A stretch of DNA of 64,000 nucleotides from a virus: positions 186,001 through 250,000 of IMG/VR virus record IMGVR_UViG_3300020810_001156. One strand, written 5' to 3'. A program made the translations under genes and the position numbers. Position 1 is the first letter of the stretch. Each line of letters begins with the position of its first letter. This document shows, piece by piece, positions 8,292 through 17,823 of the stretch. Under the pieces are notes generated by a model. That model saw only the letters and a program-made list of their open reading frames with translations, ran no database searches and had not been told where the DNA came from.

Positions 8292-9593
8292 ATGAACAAA
8301 CCTTTATTAGTATTTCAAGCTCCTGTATTTACTCGAAGTGGTTATGGAGACCATTCGAGAGATATTCTTAGAAGCTTATTTAAAATGGAAAAGTACGATG
8401 TAAAAATTGTACCAATGAGGTGGGGAAATACCCCACAAGACCAAGCAGACCCTTCTACAGAATTTGGTCAGAAGATGTTATCAAATGTTGTAACTCAATT
8501 AGATAGAAAACCTGATATTTTTATGCAAATGTCAGTTGCAAACGAATTTGAACCAAAGGGTAACTTTAATATTGGTATTACTGCAGGTGTAGAAACTACA
8601 ATACTTCCAAAAGAATTTATTGAAGGTTCTAATAAAATGGATTTAATAATAGTACCATCAGAATTTACAAAAAAATTAATGATTGGAACTGCATATCAAG
8701 AAAAAAATCAACAAACAGGTCAAATTGTACGAGAAATTAGAGTTACAAAACCAGTTGAAGTTTTATTTGAAGGTGTTGATTTGGATAGATACTTAAACTA
8801 CCCAAAATCGGATACTGATATCTTAGAAGGTATTCAGACTGATTTCAACTTCTTATTTGTAGGACATTGGTTAAAGGGGCATTTAGGGCAGGATAGAAAA
8901 GATATTGGAATGATGATTAAAACATTCGCTACTGTATTTAAATTTTTACCAATGGAAAAAAGACCTGGTCTTATTCTTAAAACATCTCACGCTGGATTTT
9001 CTGTAATTGATAGAGAAAATATTAGAGAAAAGGTTGATAATATTCTTAATGGTATGGATAAAAAGGATATTCCACCAATTTACATATTACATGGTGATTT
9101 AGATGATACAGAAATGGGTCAACTATATAATCATCCAAAAGTAAAGGCAATGGTATCATTTACCAAAGGTGAAGGATACGGTAGACCACTTGCAGAATTT
9201 GCTTTAAGTGGTAAACCTATTATTGTTTCAAGGTGGAGTGGTCAAGTTGATTTCTTACCTGAACAACATACTGTTTTCTTAGATGGACAATTAACTCCGG
9301 TAGATGAATCAGCAGCTGATAAATTTATCTTAAAAGATTCTAAATGGTTTAGTGTAAACTACTCAGATGCAGCAAATAAATTTTATAAAGTTTTTAATGA
9401 ATATGATTCTTATTTAAAACAATCAGCTGGATTAAAAACAAATATTATCAATAATTTTAGTTTGGAAAAAATGGATAAAGTTTTTGAAGAAATGATGGAA
9501 AATTACACATCATCGGTTCCTCAAATAAAACCATTTAATTTACCCAAATTGAATAAAAATAAAATGAATATTCCTAAATTAAATAAAGTATAA
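8292..9593 (+). CDS. Glycosyltransferase family 4-like (GT-B)
   Basis: A 433-residue GT-B enzyme. The N-terminal domain begins LLVFQAPVFTRSGYGDHSRD; the C-terminal domain contains FLFVGHWLKG and the donor-site GEGYGRPLAEFALSG (about 295-309) with the E-x7-E spacing. It shares its overall plan with the enzyme at 6536 and may act on the same polysaccharide. Its stop overlaps the next ATG by one base. A Lys/Asn/Pro-rich tail (KLNKNKMNIPKLNK) looks unstructured. Confidence 0.88.
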   Translation: MNKPLLVFQAPVFTRSGYGDHSRDILRSLFKMEKYDVKIVPMRWGNTPQDQADPSTEFGQKMLSNVVTQLDRKPDIFMQMSVANEFEPKGNFNIGITAGVETTILPKEFIEGSNKMDLIIVPSEFTKKLMIGTAYQEKNQQTGQIVREIRVTKPVEVLFEGVDLDRYLNYPKSDTDILEGIQTDFNFLFVGHWLKGHLGQDRKDIGMMIKTFATVFKFLPMEKRPGLILKTSHAGFSVIDRENIREKVDNILNGMDKKDIPPIYILHGDLDDTEMGQLYNHPKVKAMVSFTKGEGYGRPLAEFALSGKPIIVSRWSGQVDFLPEQHTVFLDGQLTPVDESAADKFILKDSKWFSVNYSDAANKFYKVFNEYDSYLKQSAGLKTNIINNFSLEKMDKVFEEMMENYTSSVPQIKPFNLPKLNKNKMNIPKLNKV

Positions 9594-10057
9594 TGAATTA
9601 CAGTTCACAATATAGACAGTATTTAGATTATGGCAATCGTGTATCTAAATCCAGTATACAGCCATATGGAATTTACAAAATTTCAACCTATAAGTATGTT
9701 GATGAAGGTAGACAGAGTCTAAAGGGTGAGTATGAAACTTTGATATTCGTTACGGGTATTTTTCAAAAGAAAGTTTCGGCACTGAAACTATCAAATATAC
9801 AACCACTTAAATTTTTAAATTGGTTTAAACGAATAGCTAATAATAAATACAATGAATCCGATTCTCAATATATTGGTTTATATGAAATAGAAACTCCAAT
9901 GGATATTGGTGGTAATCGTATTTATGATTCATACATCAGAAACAATAAAGATTTTGTAGCAAAAGGAGCAGCTTATAGAACTTATAAGTTAGAGGGTATT
10001 CAATACGCTACTGAAGTATTTTTAAAGAAAAACATATTAGAAAGATATTATGGTTAA
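9593..10057 (+). CDS. Unknown 154-residue protein in the glycan island
   Basis: No family is recognised. The protein is Tyr-rich, with a predicted beta-rich middle (YGIYKISTYKYV, ETLIFVTGIFQ) and a helical end. It is not obviously an enzyme: no sugar-nucleotide or metal motif can be seen. It overlaps both neighbours (one base upstream, eight downstream), so it is translated with the glycosyltransferases, but it may be an older phage gene around which the cluster grew. Confidence 0.6.
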   Translation: MNYSSQYRQYLDYGNRVSKSSIQPYGIYKISTYKYVDEGRQSLKGEYETLIFVTGIFQKKVSALKLSNIQPLKFLNWFKRIANNKYNESDSQYIGLYEIETPMDIGGNRIYDSYIRNNKDFVAKGAAYRTYKLEGIQYATEVFLKKNILERYYG

Positions 10058-10679
10058 TGTTACATATGCAATTACAGTTTGTAATGAGATAAATGAAATT
10101 ACAAAATTAATAAACTTTCTTCACCCAAGAATCCAATCAGATGATGAGATTTTGATTCAGTATGATGAAGATGGTGTTACTGATGATGTTATGGGTTATC
10201 TGAGAATCATAAATGATTTGCATGATAATGTAAATGTGATTGGATTCCCTCTAAATAAAGATTTTGCATCTTACAAAAACAATCTAAAGAATCATGCTAA
10301 AGGTATTTTCATCTTCCAAATCGATGCTGATGAATTACCAAATGAATATTTGATTACAAATATGCATGATTTATTAAATGCAAATTTAGATATCGATTTA
10401 TTCTTCGTTCCAAGAGTAAACACAGTTGAAGGATTGACACCAGAACATATCCAAAAATGGAGATGGAATGTAAATGAAAAAGGATGGGTGAATTGGCCTG
10501 ATGTACAAACTCGTTTATATAGAAGAACTTCTGAAATTGAGTGGGTTGGTAAAGTACATGAAAGAATCAAAGGTTATAATACAATGACTTATTTACCATT
10601 AGAAGAAGATTTCTCATTGTATCATCCAAAGGATATAGAAAGACAAGAAAAACAAAACGCATTATACGAAACTATATGA
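10050..10679 (+). CDS. Glycosyltransferase family 2 (GT-A)
   Basis: A 209-residue GT-A enzyme. It starts VTYAITVCNEINEI, the standard GT2 N-terminus, and has the metal-binding IDADE (about 91-95) in the DxD position, followed by TRLYRRTSEIEWVGKVHE, which resembles the acceptor region of GT2 proteins that modify tandem glycans. Its stop overlaps the next start by four bases. Confidence 0.85.
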   Translation: MVNVTYAITVCNEINEITKLINFLHPRIQSDDEILIQYDEDGVTDDVMGYLRIINDLHDNVNVIGFPLNKDFASYKNNLKNHAKGIFIFQIDADELPNEYLITNMHDLLNANLDIDLFFVPRVNTVEGLTPEHIQKWRWNVNEKGWVNWPDVQTRLYRRTSEIEWVGKVHERIKGYNTMTYLPLEEDFSLYHPKDIERQEKQNALYETI

Positions 10680-11656
10680 AAGTAGCTTTTCTAACGGAAA
10701 TGGGATTTGAGGGAACTATTCCCAATGAACATCCAAACGCTAGAACTGAGTTTGCTTGGATGAACGCTTTAGATGCGGTTCATTACCCATTAACAAAATA
10801 CCAATCGGTAAGTGGATATGATGTTGTGTTTATCATCTTCCCAAAAGGTAAACTATTTTTATCAGCAGAGGGTTCTAAAATAGGAGAAGGATTCAATCCA
10901 GCTTCTCAATATCTAAATGAACCAATAGTAGATACTTTAAAGAGTGTAAACAAAAAAGTATATTATATTCAAGAAGGACCTCATTGGTGGTGGAATGATT
11001 ATGAGATTGTAGACCAAATTCAGTTCTATAATTTTTTAACAAAAACCGATGGTATCTTTGCACACAATGAATCCGATGTAAATTACTATAAAGGATTGTT
11101 ACCAAATAAAAAAATAAAAGTGATTAGAACCTTAATGATTGAAGATTTGATTAAAAACATAAAATCACAATCTGAAGATAAGGTGTTGATTGGTGGTAAC
11201 TTTGCAAGGTGGTATGGTGGATTCGAATCCTATATGGTAGCAACCGAATTTGGTGTTCCTATTTGGGGACAAGAATCTCATGCTAAGCGAAGTAACGAAG
11301 GAGCAATGGAAGATTTGAATCACTTTGATAGAATGGTTTGGATTGATTGGATGAAAGAAGTATCTAAGTTCAAATATGGGGTTCATCTAATGCCAACTGT
11401 AGCAGCTGGTACATTCTCACTTAATTGTGCATACTTTGGAATACCTGTAATTGGTAACATCAAAGTAGATACTCAAAAAACACTACATCCACTAACTTCA
11501 GTTGAAGTTGATGATGTGAAAGGTGCTAGAGAATTAGCTCAGAAATTAAGAGATGATAAAGATTTCTACAATCAATGTAGTAAGTTGGCTAGACAACAAT
11601 ATCAAAGTTATTACACCAAAGAAATTTGGTTAAATTATATGAAAGAAAGAATATGA
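10676..11656 (+). CDS. Probable GT-B glycosyltransferase
   Basis: A 326-residue protein with a GT-B-like layout: an N-terminal Rossmann-like half (MKVAFLTEMGFEG, YDVVFIIFPKG) and a C-terminal half (KVLIGGNFARWYGG, then SLNCAYFGIPVIGNIK) in which Phe-Gly-Ile-Pro-Val resembles the donor-domain loop. The usual E-x7-E pair is not obvious, so the assignment is weaker than for its neighbours. It overlaps the next gene by four bases. Confidence 0.6.
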   Translation: MKVAFLTEMGFEGTIPNEHPNARTEFAWMNALDAVHYPLTKYQSVSGYDVVFIIFPKGKLFLSAEGSKIGEGFNPASQYLNEPIVDTLKSVNKKVYYIQEGPHWWWNDYEIVDQIQFYNFLTKTDGIFAHNESDVNYYKGLLPNKKIKVIRTLMIEDLIKNIKSQSEDKVLIGGNFARWYGGFESYMVATEFGVPIWGQESHAKRSNEGAMEDLNHFDRMVWIDWMKEVSKFKYGVHLMPTVAAGTFSLNCAYFGIPVIGNIKVDTQKTLHPLTSVEVDDVKGARELAQKLRDDKDFYNQCSKLARQQYQSYYTKEIWLNYMKERI

Positions 11657-12423
11657 TTACAGCAGTACTAAATGGTTACAAACGAGGAGATAACCTCAAC
11701 GAACAATTGGAAGCGTTAAAAAATCAAACCTTACCACCTGATGAGATTTTATTATGGTACAATAATCCAGGTGATAATGATTTATTAAATTATGATATTG
11801 GTGGTGAAATACCAGTAGCTTATTGTAATTACAACTTTGGGGTTTGGGCAAGATTCTACTTTGCTATGAACGCTAGAAATCCATATGTAGTGGTATTTGA
11901 TGATGATACAATTCCGGGTAAAAAGTGGTTAGAAAATTGTATGAACACAATGAATGAAAGGGAGGGTTTATTAGGTACTGTTGGATTACTTTATCCAAAT
12001 CCTCTCCCACCACAAAATTCTTCTTATTATGAACACTACCTCAGATTTGGCTGGCCAGAATTAGGTAACAATGATAGAACTGTTCAAGTTGATTTAGTTG
12101 GACATAGTTGGTTCTTCAAAAAAGAATGGTTATCTCATATGGTAAGAGAATTGCCTGACCCAAAATACAATACTTGCGGTGAGGATATGCACTTCTCTTA
12201 TATGTTACAAAAGTACGCTAATATTCCTACATTTGTACCACCACACCCTCGTTCAGATATGGAACTTTGGGGAAGTATTAAGGGTGGTGAGTATGGTGGA
12301 GATGTTAACTCTCTTTGGGAATCAAATCAAGTAAATGTAGAAGGTACACCATTCAAACAATTGATGAATCAATATTTTCACGAACAAAGAAATAAAGGCT
12401 GGAAATTAGTAAATGAAAAATAA
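11653..12423 (+). CDS. Glycosyltransferase family 2 (GT-A)
   Basis: A 256-residue GT2 enzyme read from the ATG at 11653, which overlaps the previous stop as ATGA. It starts ITAVLNGYKRGDNLNEQLEA and has the DxD site VVFDDDTIPGKKWL (Asp triad about 82-84). The C-terminal part HSWFFKKEWL followed by GEDMHFSYMLQKY matches the ED catalytic-base segment of inverting GT2 enzymes. It is translated with the epimerase that follows. Confidence 0.85.
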   Translation: MITAVLNGYKRGDNLNEQLEALKNQTLPPDEILLWYNNPGDNDLLNYDIGGEIPVAYCNYNFGVWARFYFAMNARNPYVVVFDDDTIPGKKWLENCMNTMNEREGLLGTVGLLYPNPLPPQNSSYYEHYLRFGWPELGNNDRTVQVDLVGHSWFFKKEWLSHMVRELPDPKYNTCGEDMHFSYMLQKYANIPTFVPPHPRSDMELWGSIKGGEYGGDVNSLWESNQVNVEGTPFKQLMNQYFHEQRNKGWKLVNEK

Positions 12424-13414
12424 ACCAATATTACTCTGCTTTGGGACAAGACCCGAATGGTTGAAAATTAAACCATTGATTAAACTTATGGATAGAAGTG
12501 AATATAAACTTCTATTCACAGGTCAACACCCTGATTTGTTGAAGGATGTGGAAGTTGATTATCAAATCAATATGAGTACAACTAACAATAGATTGGACTC
12601 TATCATTTCAGATTGTATGATTCAATTTCCAAATGGAGATTTTAAAGGTGTATTGGTACAGGGAGACACCGGTTCAGCATTTGGTTGCGCATTAGCCGCA
12701 TTTAATAGACAAATCCGAATCTATTATTTGGAAGCAGGATTAAGGAGTGGTGATTTACAACACCCATATCCTGAAGAAGGTTATAGACAGATGATTGCAA
12801 GAATCGCTGATGTAAACTTTACACCAACTGAATTATCGGCACAAAATCTTAAAGATGAAAAAGTACATGGAAGTATCTACACAGTTGGAAACTCAGTATT
12901 AGATAACTTAGTAGATTTTCCAAAACCTACAATGGAAAATATTATTTTGATTACTTTACATCGTAGAGAAAATCACCATTGGATGGATAAATGGTTTGAG
13001 GAGATTGAAAAACTTGCAGTTGAATATCCACATTATACATTTGTATTACCAATTCACCCAAACCCAAATGTAAAGAAACATAGACACATTTTAAAGAATG
13101 TAACTGTGGTAGAACCAATGGAACATACGCATATGATTAATACTCTAATCAAATCAAACCTAATCATTTCAGATAGTGGTGGTTTGCAAGAAGAGGGTTC
13201 ATTCTTCAATAAGAAAGTAATTGTATGTAGAAAAACAACCGAAAGACCTGAAGGTATAGAAACAGGTCATTTACATTTGTGTGATTCTCCTGAAGATTTG
13301 GGTGAATTATTTGGAAAACTAATAGAAAATCCGTATATTAGTGAAAATTGTCCTTATGGGGATGGATATACTTCACAAGCGGTATTAGAAATATTAAGAA
13401 ATGAAGAACTTTAG
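12413..13414 (+). CDS. UDP-GlcNAc 2-epimerase (WecB-like)
   Basis: A 333-residue enzyme that would interconvert UDP-GlcNAc and UDP-ManNAc, supplying ManNAc-type sugars. It shows the family pattern CFGTRPEWLKIKPLI at the N-terminus, VQGDTGSAFG, LEAGLRSGD (about 117-125), the PYPEEGYRQMI segment and the C-terminal SDSGGLQEEGSFFNKKVI with the donor-binding Glu residues. It is slightly short of the usual 370 residues but has both GT-B-like halves. It gives direct evidence that the cluster makes its own nucleotide sugars. Confidence 0.9.
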   Translation: MKNKPILLCFGTRPEWLKIKPLIKLMDRSEYKLLFTGQHPDLLKDVEVDYQINMSTTNNRLDSIISDCMIQFPNGDFKGVLVQGDTGSAFGCALAAFNRQIRIYYLEAGLRSGDLQHPYPEEGYRQMIARIADVNFTPTELSAQNLKDEKVHGSIYTVGNSVLDNLVDFPKPTMENIILITLHRRENHHWMDKWFEEIEKLAVEYPHYTFVLPIHPNPNVKKHRHILKNVTVVEPMEHTHMINTLIKSNLIISDSGGLQEEGSFFNKKVIVCRKTTERPEGIETGHLHLCDSPEDLGELFGKLIENPYISENCPYGDGYTSQAVLEILRNEEL

Positions 13415-14177
13415 AGGAGATTTTGTAAAACTAAAAACCAAATTAGAGAATCAAGAACACTTTGCATTCTCTCGTTATTCTGATGGTGAAATGTATATTC
13501 TACAAAATAAAGAATTGGTGTTGGATAATGGGTTGATTCAAATTGGTGATGAGAAGCAAGGTGGTGTTTATCAACCTGCTGATTTCAAACATTTTGACCC
13601 AAAAGAACATTCGTTTTACCAACAAAAGTTAGTGGAATCACTTCAGTACAAACAACCAAACTATTATAGAGGAATTAGTTGTAGTTGTTGTGTAGGTAAG
13701 GAACAATTTGATTGGCAAGTTGATTTAGCTGGTGGGGATGATGAAACTCTAACTTGGGCAAATCTTTGGGTAAATGGAAACTATCCTTTATTCATTACAC
13801 ACATTCTACCAATCCTTTATAGTAGAGATTGTGTATTCGTTGGACATGAAGATGCAAACTTAGATAGATTACCATTCTTTGTGAAAGATTTTAGAGTAGG
13901 TTACAACGCAATGATTAATGATTATGGAAAAATTGAAGAAATGGCTGAGTGGATTAAAGAAAACAACATTGAAAATCATGTATTCCTTTTCTCAGCATCC
14001 ACATTTACAAACTTGGCAGTATATCAGTTGTTCAGAGAGTTTCCTAATAATACCTATATTGATATTGGAACTTGTCTTACTCCTATGATGGATATGCCAA
14101 CACATAGGGGTTATTTACAAGCCTTTTGGAATTATAGACCTAATCAAGATATTCAAAAAGTATGCATATGGAATTAG
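13401..14177 (+). CDS. GT-D fold glycosyltransferase (DUF1792-like)
   Basis: A 258-residue protein with the signature FSRYSDGEMYILQ (about 23-35), the conserved RYGDGE-type loop of the GT-D glycosyltransferases first seen in serine-rich-repeat adhesin glycosylation. Middle and C-terminal parts (CVFVGHEDANLDRLPF, FLFSASTFTNLAVYQL, YIDIGTCLTPMM) fit the Rossmann-like core. It overlaps the epimerase by 14 bases and the acetyltransferase by 16. Confidence 0.75.
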   Translation: MKNFRGDFVKLKTKLENQEHFAFSRYSDGEMYILQNKELVLDNGLIQIGDEKQGGVYQPADFKHFDPKEHSFYQQKLVESLQYKQPNYYRGISCSCCVGKEQFDWQVDLAGGDDETLTWANLWVNGNYPLFITHILPILYSRDCVFVGHEDANLDRLPFFVKDFRVGYNAMINDYGKIEEMAEWIKENNIENHVFLFSASTFTNLAVYQLFREFPNNTYIDIGTCLTPMMDMPTHRGYLQAFWNYRPNQDIQKVCIWN

Positions 14178-14551
14178 TAGAATGTAGTAAAGAATATTGG
14201 GAATTCGTAAGAGTTCTTAGAAATGATGAAAGAGTTCAAAGTGGATTTATTCACAACAATTTTATCACCGAAGAAATGCAAAAAAAGTATATGAGTGGAA
14301 ACTCACAATACTATCGTATTGCTTTAGTAGATGGAGTGCCCGCTGGTTATGTGGGTGTTATCGAAGATGATATTAGAGTATGCACTGACCCTTTCTTTCA
14401 AGGTAAAGGAGTTGGTAAGTTTATGATAAATGAAATTATGAAAGAATATCCAACTGCATTTGCAAAAGTAAAAATAGATAATGAAGCAAGTTTGAGATTA
14501 TTTAGAAGTTGTGGATTTAAAAAGAAATTTTATATACTAACAAAAGATTAA
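14162..14551 (+). CDS. GNAT family N-acetyltransferase
   Basis: A 129-residue GNAT enzyme. The acetyl-CoA loop QGKGVGKFMINEI (about 80-92) matches the Q/R-x-x-G-x-G/A pattern, and the C-terminal NEASLRLFRSCGFKKKFYIL is the usual family end. Between an epimerase and an aminotransferase, it probably acetylates an amino sugar made by the next gene (inference). The start is ATG 14162 or 14168. Confidence 0.85.
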   Translation: MHMELVECSKEYWEFVRVLRNDERVQSGFIHNNFITEEMQKKYMSGNSQYYRIALVDGVPAGYVGVIEDDIRVCTDPFFQGKGVGKFMINEIMKEYPTAFAKVKIDNEASLRLFRSCGFKKKFYILTKD

Positions 14552-14552
14552 G

Positions 14553-15179
14553 ATGAAACATAATCCATATAAAATCGTAAGAATGTTTGAAGAGGAGATT
14601 GCTGAATACACAGGTGCTCCCTATGCTATCTCAGTAGATAGTTGTACAAACGCACTATTTTTGGTTTGTAAGTGGATGGGAGTTAATGAAGTTACCATTC
14701 CATCTAAAACTTACTTATCAGTTCCTCAATCAATCACACACGCTGGTGGTGAGGTTATCTTTGATAAAAGAGCAGAAACAAATCATTGGAACGGAATGTA
14801 TCAATTGAAACCATACCCAATTTGGGATGCAGCTAAAAGATTGACAAGTGGGATGTATGTAGAAGGGCAGTTTATGTGTTTATCTTTCCACATCAAAAAA
14901 CTACTTCCAATTTGGAAAGGTGGTATGATTCTAACCGATAACGCTGAAGCAGCAGATTGGTTTAAGAAAGCAAGATATGAAGGTAGAAGTGAAAAGTACT
15001 ATAAAGATGATGATATCACATTCCACGGATGGAATATGTATATGACACCTCAACAAGCTGCACATGGATTGGCTATGTTCCAAAACTATCCTGAACATAT
15101 GAGTGATTTGGGTGAAGATAACGGATATAGAGATTTAACTGAATTTACGGTATTTAAAAATCATAGAACAATCGAATGA
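14553..15179 (+). CDS. DegT/DnrJ/EryC1-like sugar aminotransferase, short form
   Basis: A 208-residue PLP-dependent aminotransferase-like protein. It contains the DSCTNALFL segment, WDAAKRL (Asp that would contact the PLP ring nitrogen) and SFHIKKLLPIWKGGMILTD with a Lys in the Schiff-base region. Family members usually have about 360-400 residues; this protein lacks most of the C-terminal small domain, although no frameshift or leftover is visible downstream. It may be a minimal form or depend on a partner. With the GNAT it would make N-acyl amino sugars. Confidence 0.8.
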   Translation: MKHNPYKIVRMFEEEIAEYTGAPYAISVDSCTNALFLVCKWMGVNEVTIPSKTYLSVPQSITHAGGEVIFDKRAETNHWNGMYQLKPYPIWDAAKRLTSGMYVEGQFMCLSFHIKKLLPIWKGGMILTDNAEAADWFKKARYEGRSEKYYKDDDITFHGWNMYMTPQQAAHGLAMFQNYPEHMSDLGEDNGYRDLTEFTVFKNHRTIE

Positions 15180-15796
15180 AAGTAATCATAGGTGGTATGG
15201 GGTTGAGTGGTAGCACTTTGTGTTATAATATATTTAGAGTTTTAAGAGATAACTCTGAATTGAATTATGAAGTCATAAAGATACATGAATATAATCATGC
15301 AGCTACTATGGGAAAAACTATTTTTATGATTAGAGATTTAAGAGATACTGTTGCATCTATGTTAAGGAAAGACCCAGAAAGATGGAATGGTGATGTTGAA
15401 GAAGCATCTAAGTATCAAATGATGTGGTACTATGATACTTGGAAAGATGTAAATAAAGATATTGTTTGGAAATATGAAGAGTATAAATCGAATCCATATG
15501 AACACACTTACTCAGCTATTAGTAAATTGGGATTGAATGTATCATATGATTTAGTAAAACAGGTTATAGATACTTGTGAAAATATAAAAGATATGAATAT
15601 TCCACATCACCAAGATTTTATACAAACTGAAGAAGAAGCTATTTTATGGGAAACCACAAAGATGAGTAAAAAACATATTACCAATGGTGGTAAGATTGGT
15701 GGATATAAAGAATATTTAACCGAAGAGCAAATTAGATTTATTGAAACAAAATATAAATACTTTTTTGAAGAACAAAATTATCAGTTAGATTATTAA
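15176..15796 (+). CDS. Sulfotransferase-like protein
   Basis: A 206-residue protein with an N-terminal PAPS-binding-like loop GGMGLSGSTLCYNIF (about 6-20), then IFMIRDLRDTVASMLRK (about 51-67), the 3'-phosphate-binding Arg...Ser segment of sulfotransferases. It would transfer sulfate from PAPS to a glycan. An APS-kinase-like gene, the last step of PAPS synthesis, lies at 32085 in this window. Confidence 0.75.
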   Translation: MKVIIGGMGLSGSTLCYNIFRVLRDNSELNYEVIKIHEYNHAATMGKTIFMIRDLRDTVASMLRKDPERWNGDVEEASKYQMMWYYDTWKDVNKDIVWKYEEYKSNPYEHTYSAISKLGLNVSYDLVKQVIDTCENIKDMNIPHHQDFIQTEEEAILWETTKMSKKHITNGGKIGGYKEYLTEEQIRFIETKYKYFFEEQNYQLDY

Positions 15797-15800
15797 AAAT

Positions 15801-16526
15801 ATGAAAGTAGCACTTTGTTTACATGGCTTATTTGATTCTTTGACAGATGAAAATTCAAAGGGATTGGATGGTTATAATCATATCAAAAAAAATATTTTGG
15901 ATGTGGTTGATACCGATGTATTTGTACACAGTTGGGAAATTGAAAAAATGGATGAGATTACTAAATTATATAATCCAAAATCTTCCATATTTGAAGGACA
16001 GAAAGATTTTACTAATATAATAAACAAAAACAAATTAAACACATTATCAGCTCCACCAAGACCACCATTTAGTGTTTTATCTCATCTTTATAGTGTAACT
16101 GAATCTATGAAGTTGGCATTTAATAGTGAGGTTGAATATGATATTATCATTAAGGCAAGATTTGATTTAGGAAGAATTAATAGAAGAACATCTGGGCCGG
16201 GTAGAGGTAATCCATATCCAGTTCAATGTATCAATTTTCAAACTGATATTGAAAAAGATAAGATTTATATGGCGAATTGGCAACACTTTCATATGGGACC
16301 TGCTGATATGTGGTTTTATGGTTCATCAAAAGTAATGAATCCTTTCACAACTTTATACAAATCGGTAGAAAAAAATATGAAGTTAGGTGGTGAGTTTCAT
16401 CAATTCGCTACATCAATAGAAGGTAATCCAAATGATTTATCGAATGCTATTGCATTTTATAAATGGTGGATGATAGGAAATGGATTATGGAATAAAAAAA
16501 TAAAATTAGATACAATATGGGAATAA
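15801..16526 (+). CDS. Putative glycosyltransferase, paralogue family A
   Basis: A 241-residue protein with a GT-A-like plan: N-terminal VALCLHGL, DVFVHSW (about 37-43), YDIIIKARFDLG (about 113-124) and the C-terminal MGPADMWFYGSSKVMNPF. The same series of motifs recurs in the C-terminal half of the protein at 36941 and in the one at 55482, so these are dispersed paralogues. Arg-x-Arg-x-Asp is the likely catalytic/donor site. The precise family is not recognised with certainty. Confidence 0.65.
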   Translation: MKVALCLHGLFDSLTDENSKGLDGYNHIKKNILDVVDTDVFVHSWEIEKMDEITKLYNPKSSIFEGQKDFTNIINKNKLNTLSAPPRPPFSVLSHLYSVTESMKLAFNSEVEYDIIIKARFDLGRINRRTSGPGRGNPYPVQCINFQTDIEKDKIYMANWQHFHMGPADMWFYGSSKVMNPFTTLYKSVEKNMKLGGEFHQFATSIEGNPNDLSNAIAFYKWWMIGNGLWNKKIKLDTIWE

Positions 16527-17215
16527 ACGTACCTTTAATAATTTATACACATTCGGATTATAAAGATGTGTGGAAACTTTTATTTGGTCAGTTAAAAAAA
16601 TACTTACCAAATCAAAAAGTATATGTTTTAAGTGATTCTAATGCAGAAGAAATACCATCGAATTATACTACAATAGTTTACGATGATTCTAAAGTTTATA
16701 CTGATAGATTAAAACAATGTCTTTCTCAGATTAATGAAGATGTGGTTCTATTTCAGCATGAGGATATGGTTCTTTTTAATGAACCTAAATTTGAATTGTT
16801 TGATAAGTACATAGATTATGTTAAAAATGAGATGGTTGATAGTGTTAAGTTGATTTATGTCCAAGAAAACGATGTGGTATCTGAATTAGATTCTACATTA
16901 ATTTCTAATTCATATTCTAAATTTTCTATTCAACCTACTTTGATAAAATTAAAAAATTTCGTATCTTTGTTAGATTCAACCGAACCTTTAAATATTTGGG
17001 ATTTTGAATTAGCAGTTCCTGCTGAAGGAAAACACTATATGGTAAGATTGGGTGATGAGAAAAAACGAGGATTATATCACTCTGATAGTATCATATATCC
17101 TTACATAGCAACTGCTATTACAAAAGGAAAGTGGAACTATGGTGAATATTCATTTGAATTCGATAAATTATTTAATGAATATGGTATTATACCATTTGAA
17201 AGAGGAATTTCATAA
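16517..17215 (+). CDS. Putative GT-A glycosyltransferase
   Basis: A 232-residue protein that begins PLIIYTHSDYKDVWKLLFGQ and has FQHEDMVLFNE (about 74-84) in the position of the DxD metal site, fitting glycosyltransferase-like proteins that act on polysaccharides. Its coding sequence carries a promoter-like element at 16939-16969. The stop overlaps the next ATG by one base. Confidence 0.6.
   Translation: MGINVPLIIYTHSDYKDVWKLLFGQLKKYLPNQKVYVLSDSNAEEIPSNYTTIVYDDSKVYTDRLKQCLSQINEDVVLFQHEDMVLFNEPKFELFDKYIDYVKNEMVDSVKLIYVQENDVVSELDSTLISNSYSKFSIQPTLIKLKNFVSLLDSTEPLNIWDFELAVPAEGKHYMVRLGDEKKRGLYHSDSIIYPYIATAITKGKWNYGEYSFEFDKLFNEYGIIPFERGIS
16939..16969 (+). promoter_or_regulatory. Promoter-like element inside a glycosyltransferase gene
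   Basis: TTTG 16939-16942, 19 bases, then TATCTTTG 16962-16969 with the preceding AATTTCG shared with intergenic promoters of this genome. It lies within coding sequence 246 bases before the FkbM gene and could boost the distal half of the island. Confidence 0.5.
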
Positions 17216-17823
17216 TGAATAAAATAAAATTTGATATTGGTGCTAATAGTGGAAGTGATACTAGAAGAATGGCTTCGGATGGTTCTATTGTTTACGCATT
17301 TGAACCAACACATGAATTATTAATGAATCATCTCTGGCCACTTTCTAATCAGAATCCAAATATAAAAGTTATACCATTTGCGGTTGATGTTAAAAACTCA
17401 TTCCAAACATTCAATATTTCTGCAAATAGAGATTGGGGTTGTAGTAGTTTATATGAGTTTTCCGATGATATAGAGAAGAAATGGCCAAACAGACCCGATT
17501 TCAAAAAAACTCATTCTTATGAAGTTCCTACAATAACTTTATATGATTTTTGTAATTTGTATAACATAGATAGGATTGATATGTTACACATAGATGCACA
17601 GGGTAATGATTTTAATGTTCTATTGAGTTTAAAAGACAAAATATCAATAGTTAAAGAAGGGGTGGTTGAAGCATCTGATAAAGTTGATTTATACAGTGGA
17701 GCTACCAATAGAATAGAATACATAAGATATTTTTTAATATCGAATGGATTTAAGATTGTAAAAGAAACACCTAACGATGTTGTAGGTGCCGAAGTTAATA
17801 TAAGGTTTATAAAAAATGATTAA
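17215..17823 (+). CDS. FkbM family methyltransferase
   Basis: A 202-residue SAM-dependent O-methyltransferase of the FkbM type. It shows IKFDIGANSGSDTRR (about 4-18, SAM loop), VYAFEPTHELL (acidic residue binding the ribose), SSLYEF, and IDMLHIDAQGNDFNVLLSL (about 119-137), the family's IDvEGxExxVL-like motif in variant form. It would methylate a sugar in the glycan and so cap or disguise it. Confidence 0.88.
   Translation: MNKIKFDIGANSGSDTRRMASDGSIVYAFEPTHELLMNHLWPLSNQNPNIKVIPFAVDVKNSFQTFNISANRDWGCSSLYEFSDDIEKKWPNRPDFKKTHSYEVPTITLYDFCNLYNIDRIDMLHIDAQGNDFNVLLSLKDKISIVKEGVVEASDKVDLYSGATNRIEYIRYFLISNGFKIVKETPNDVVGAEVNIRFIKND

Noticed and set aside
14553-15179. Frameshifted DegT pseudogene
   Set aside because: No remnant of the missing C-terminal domain was seen in other frames downstream; the next gene starts four bases before the stop, so a short intact gene is more likely.
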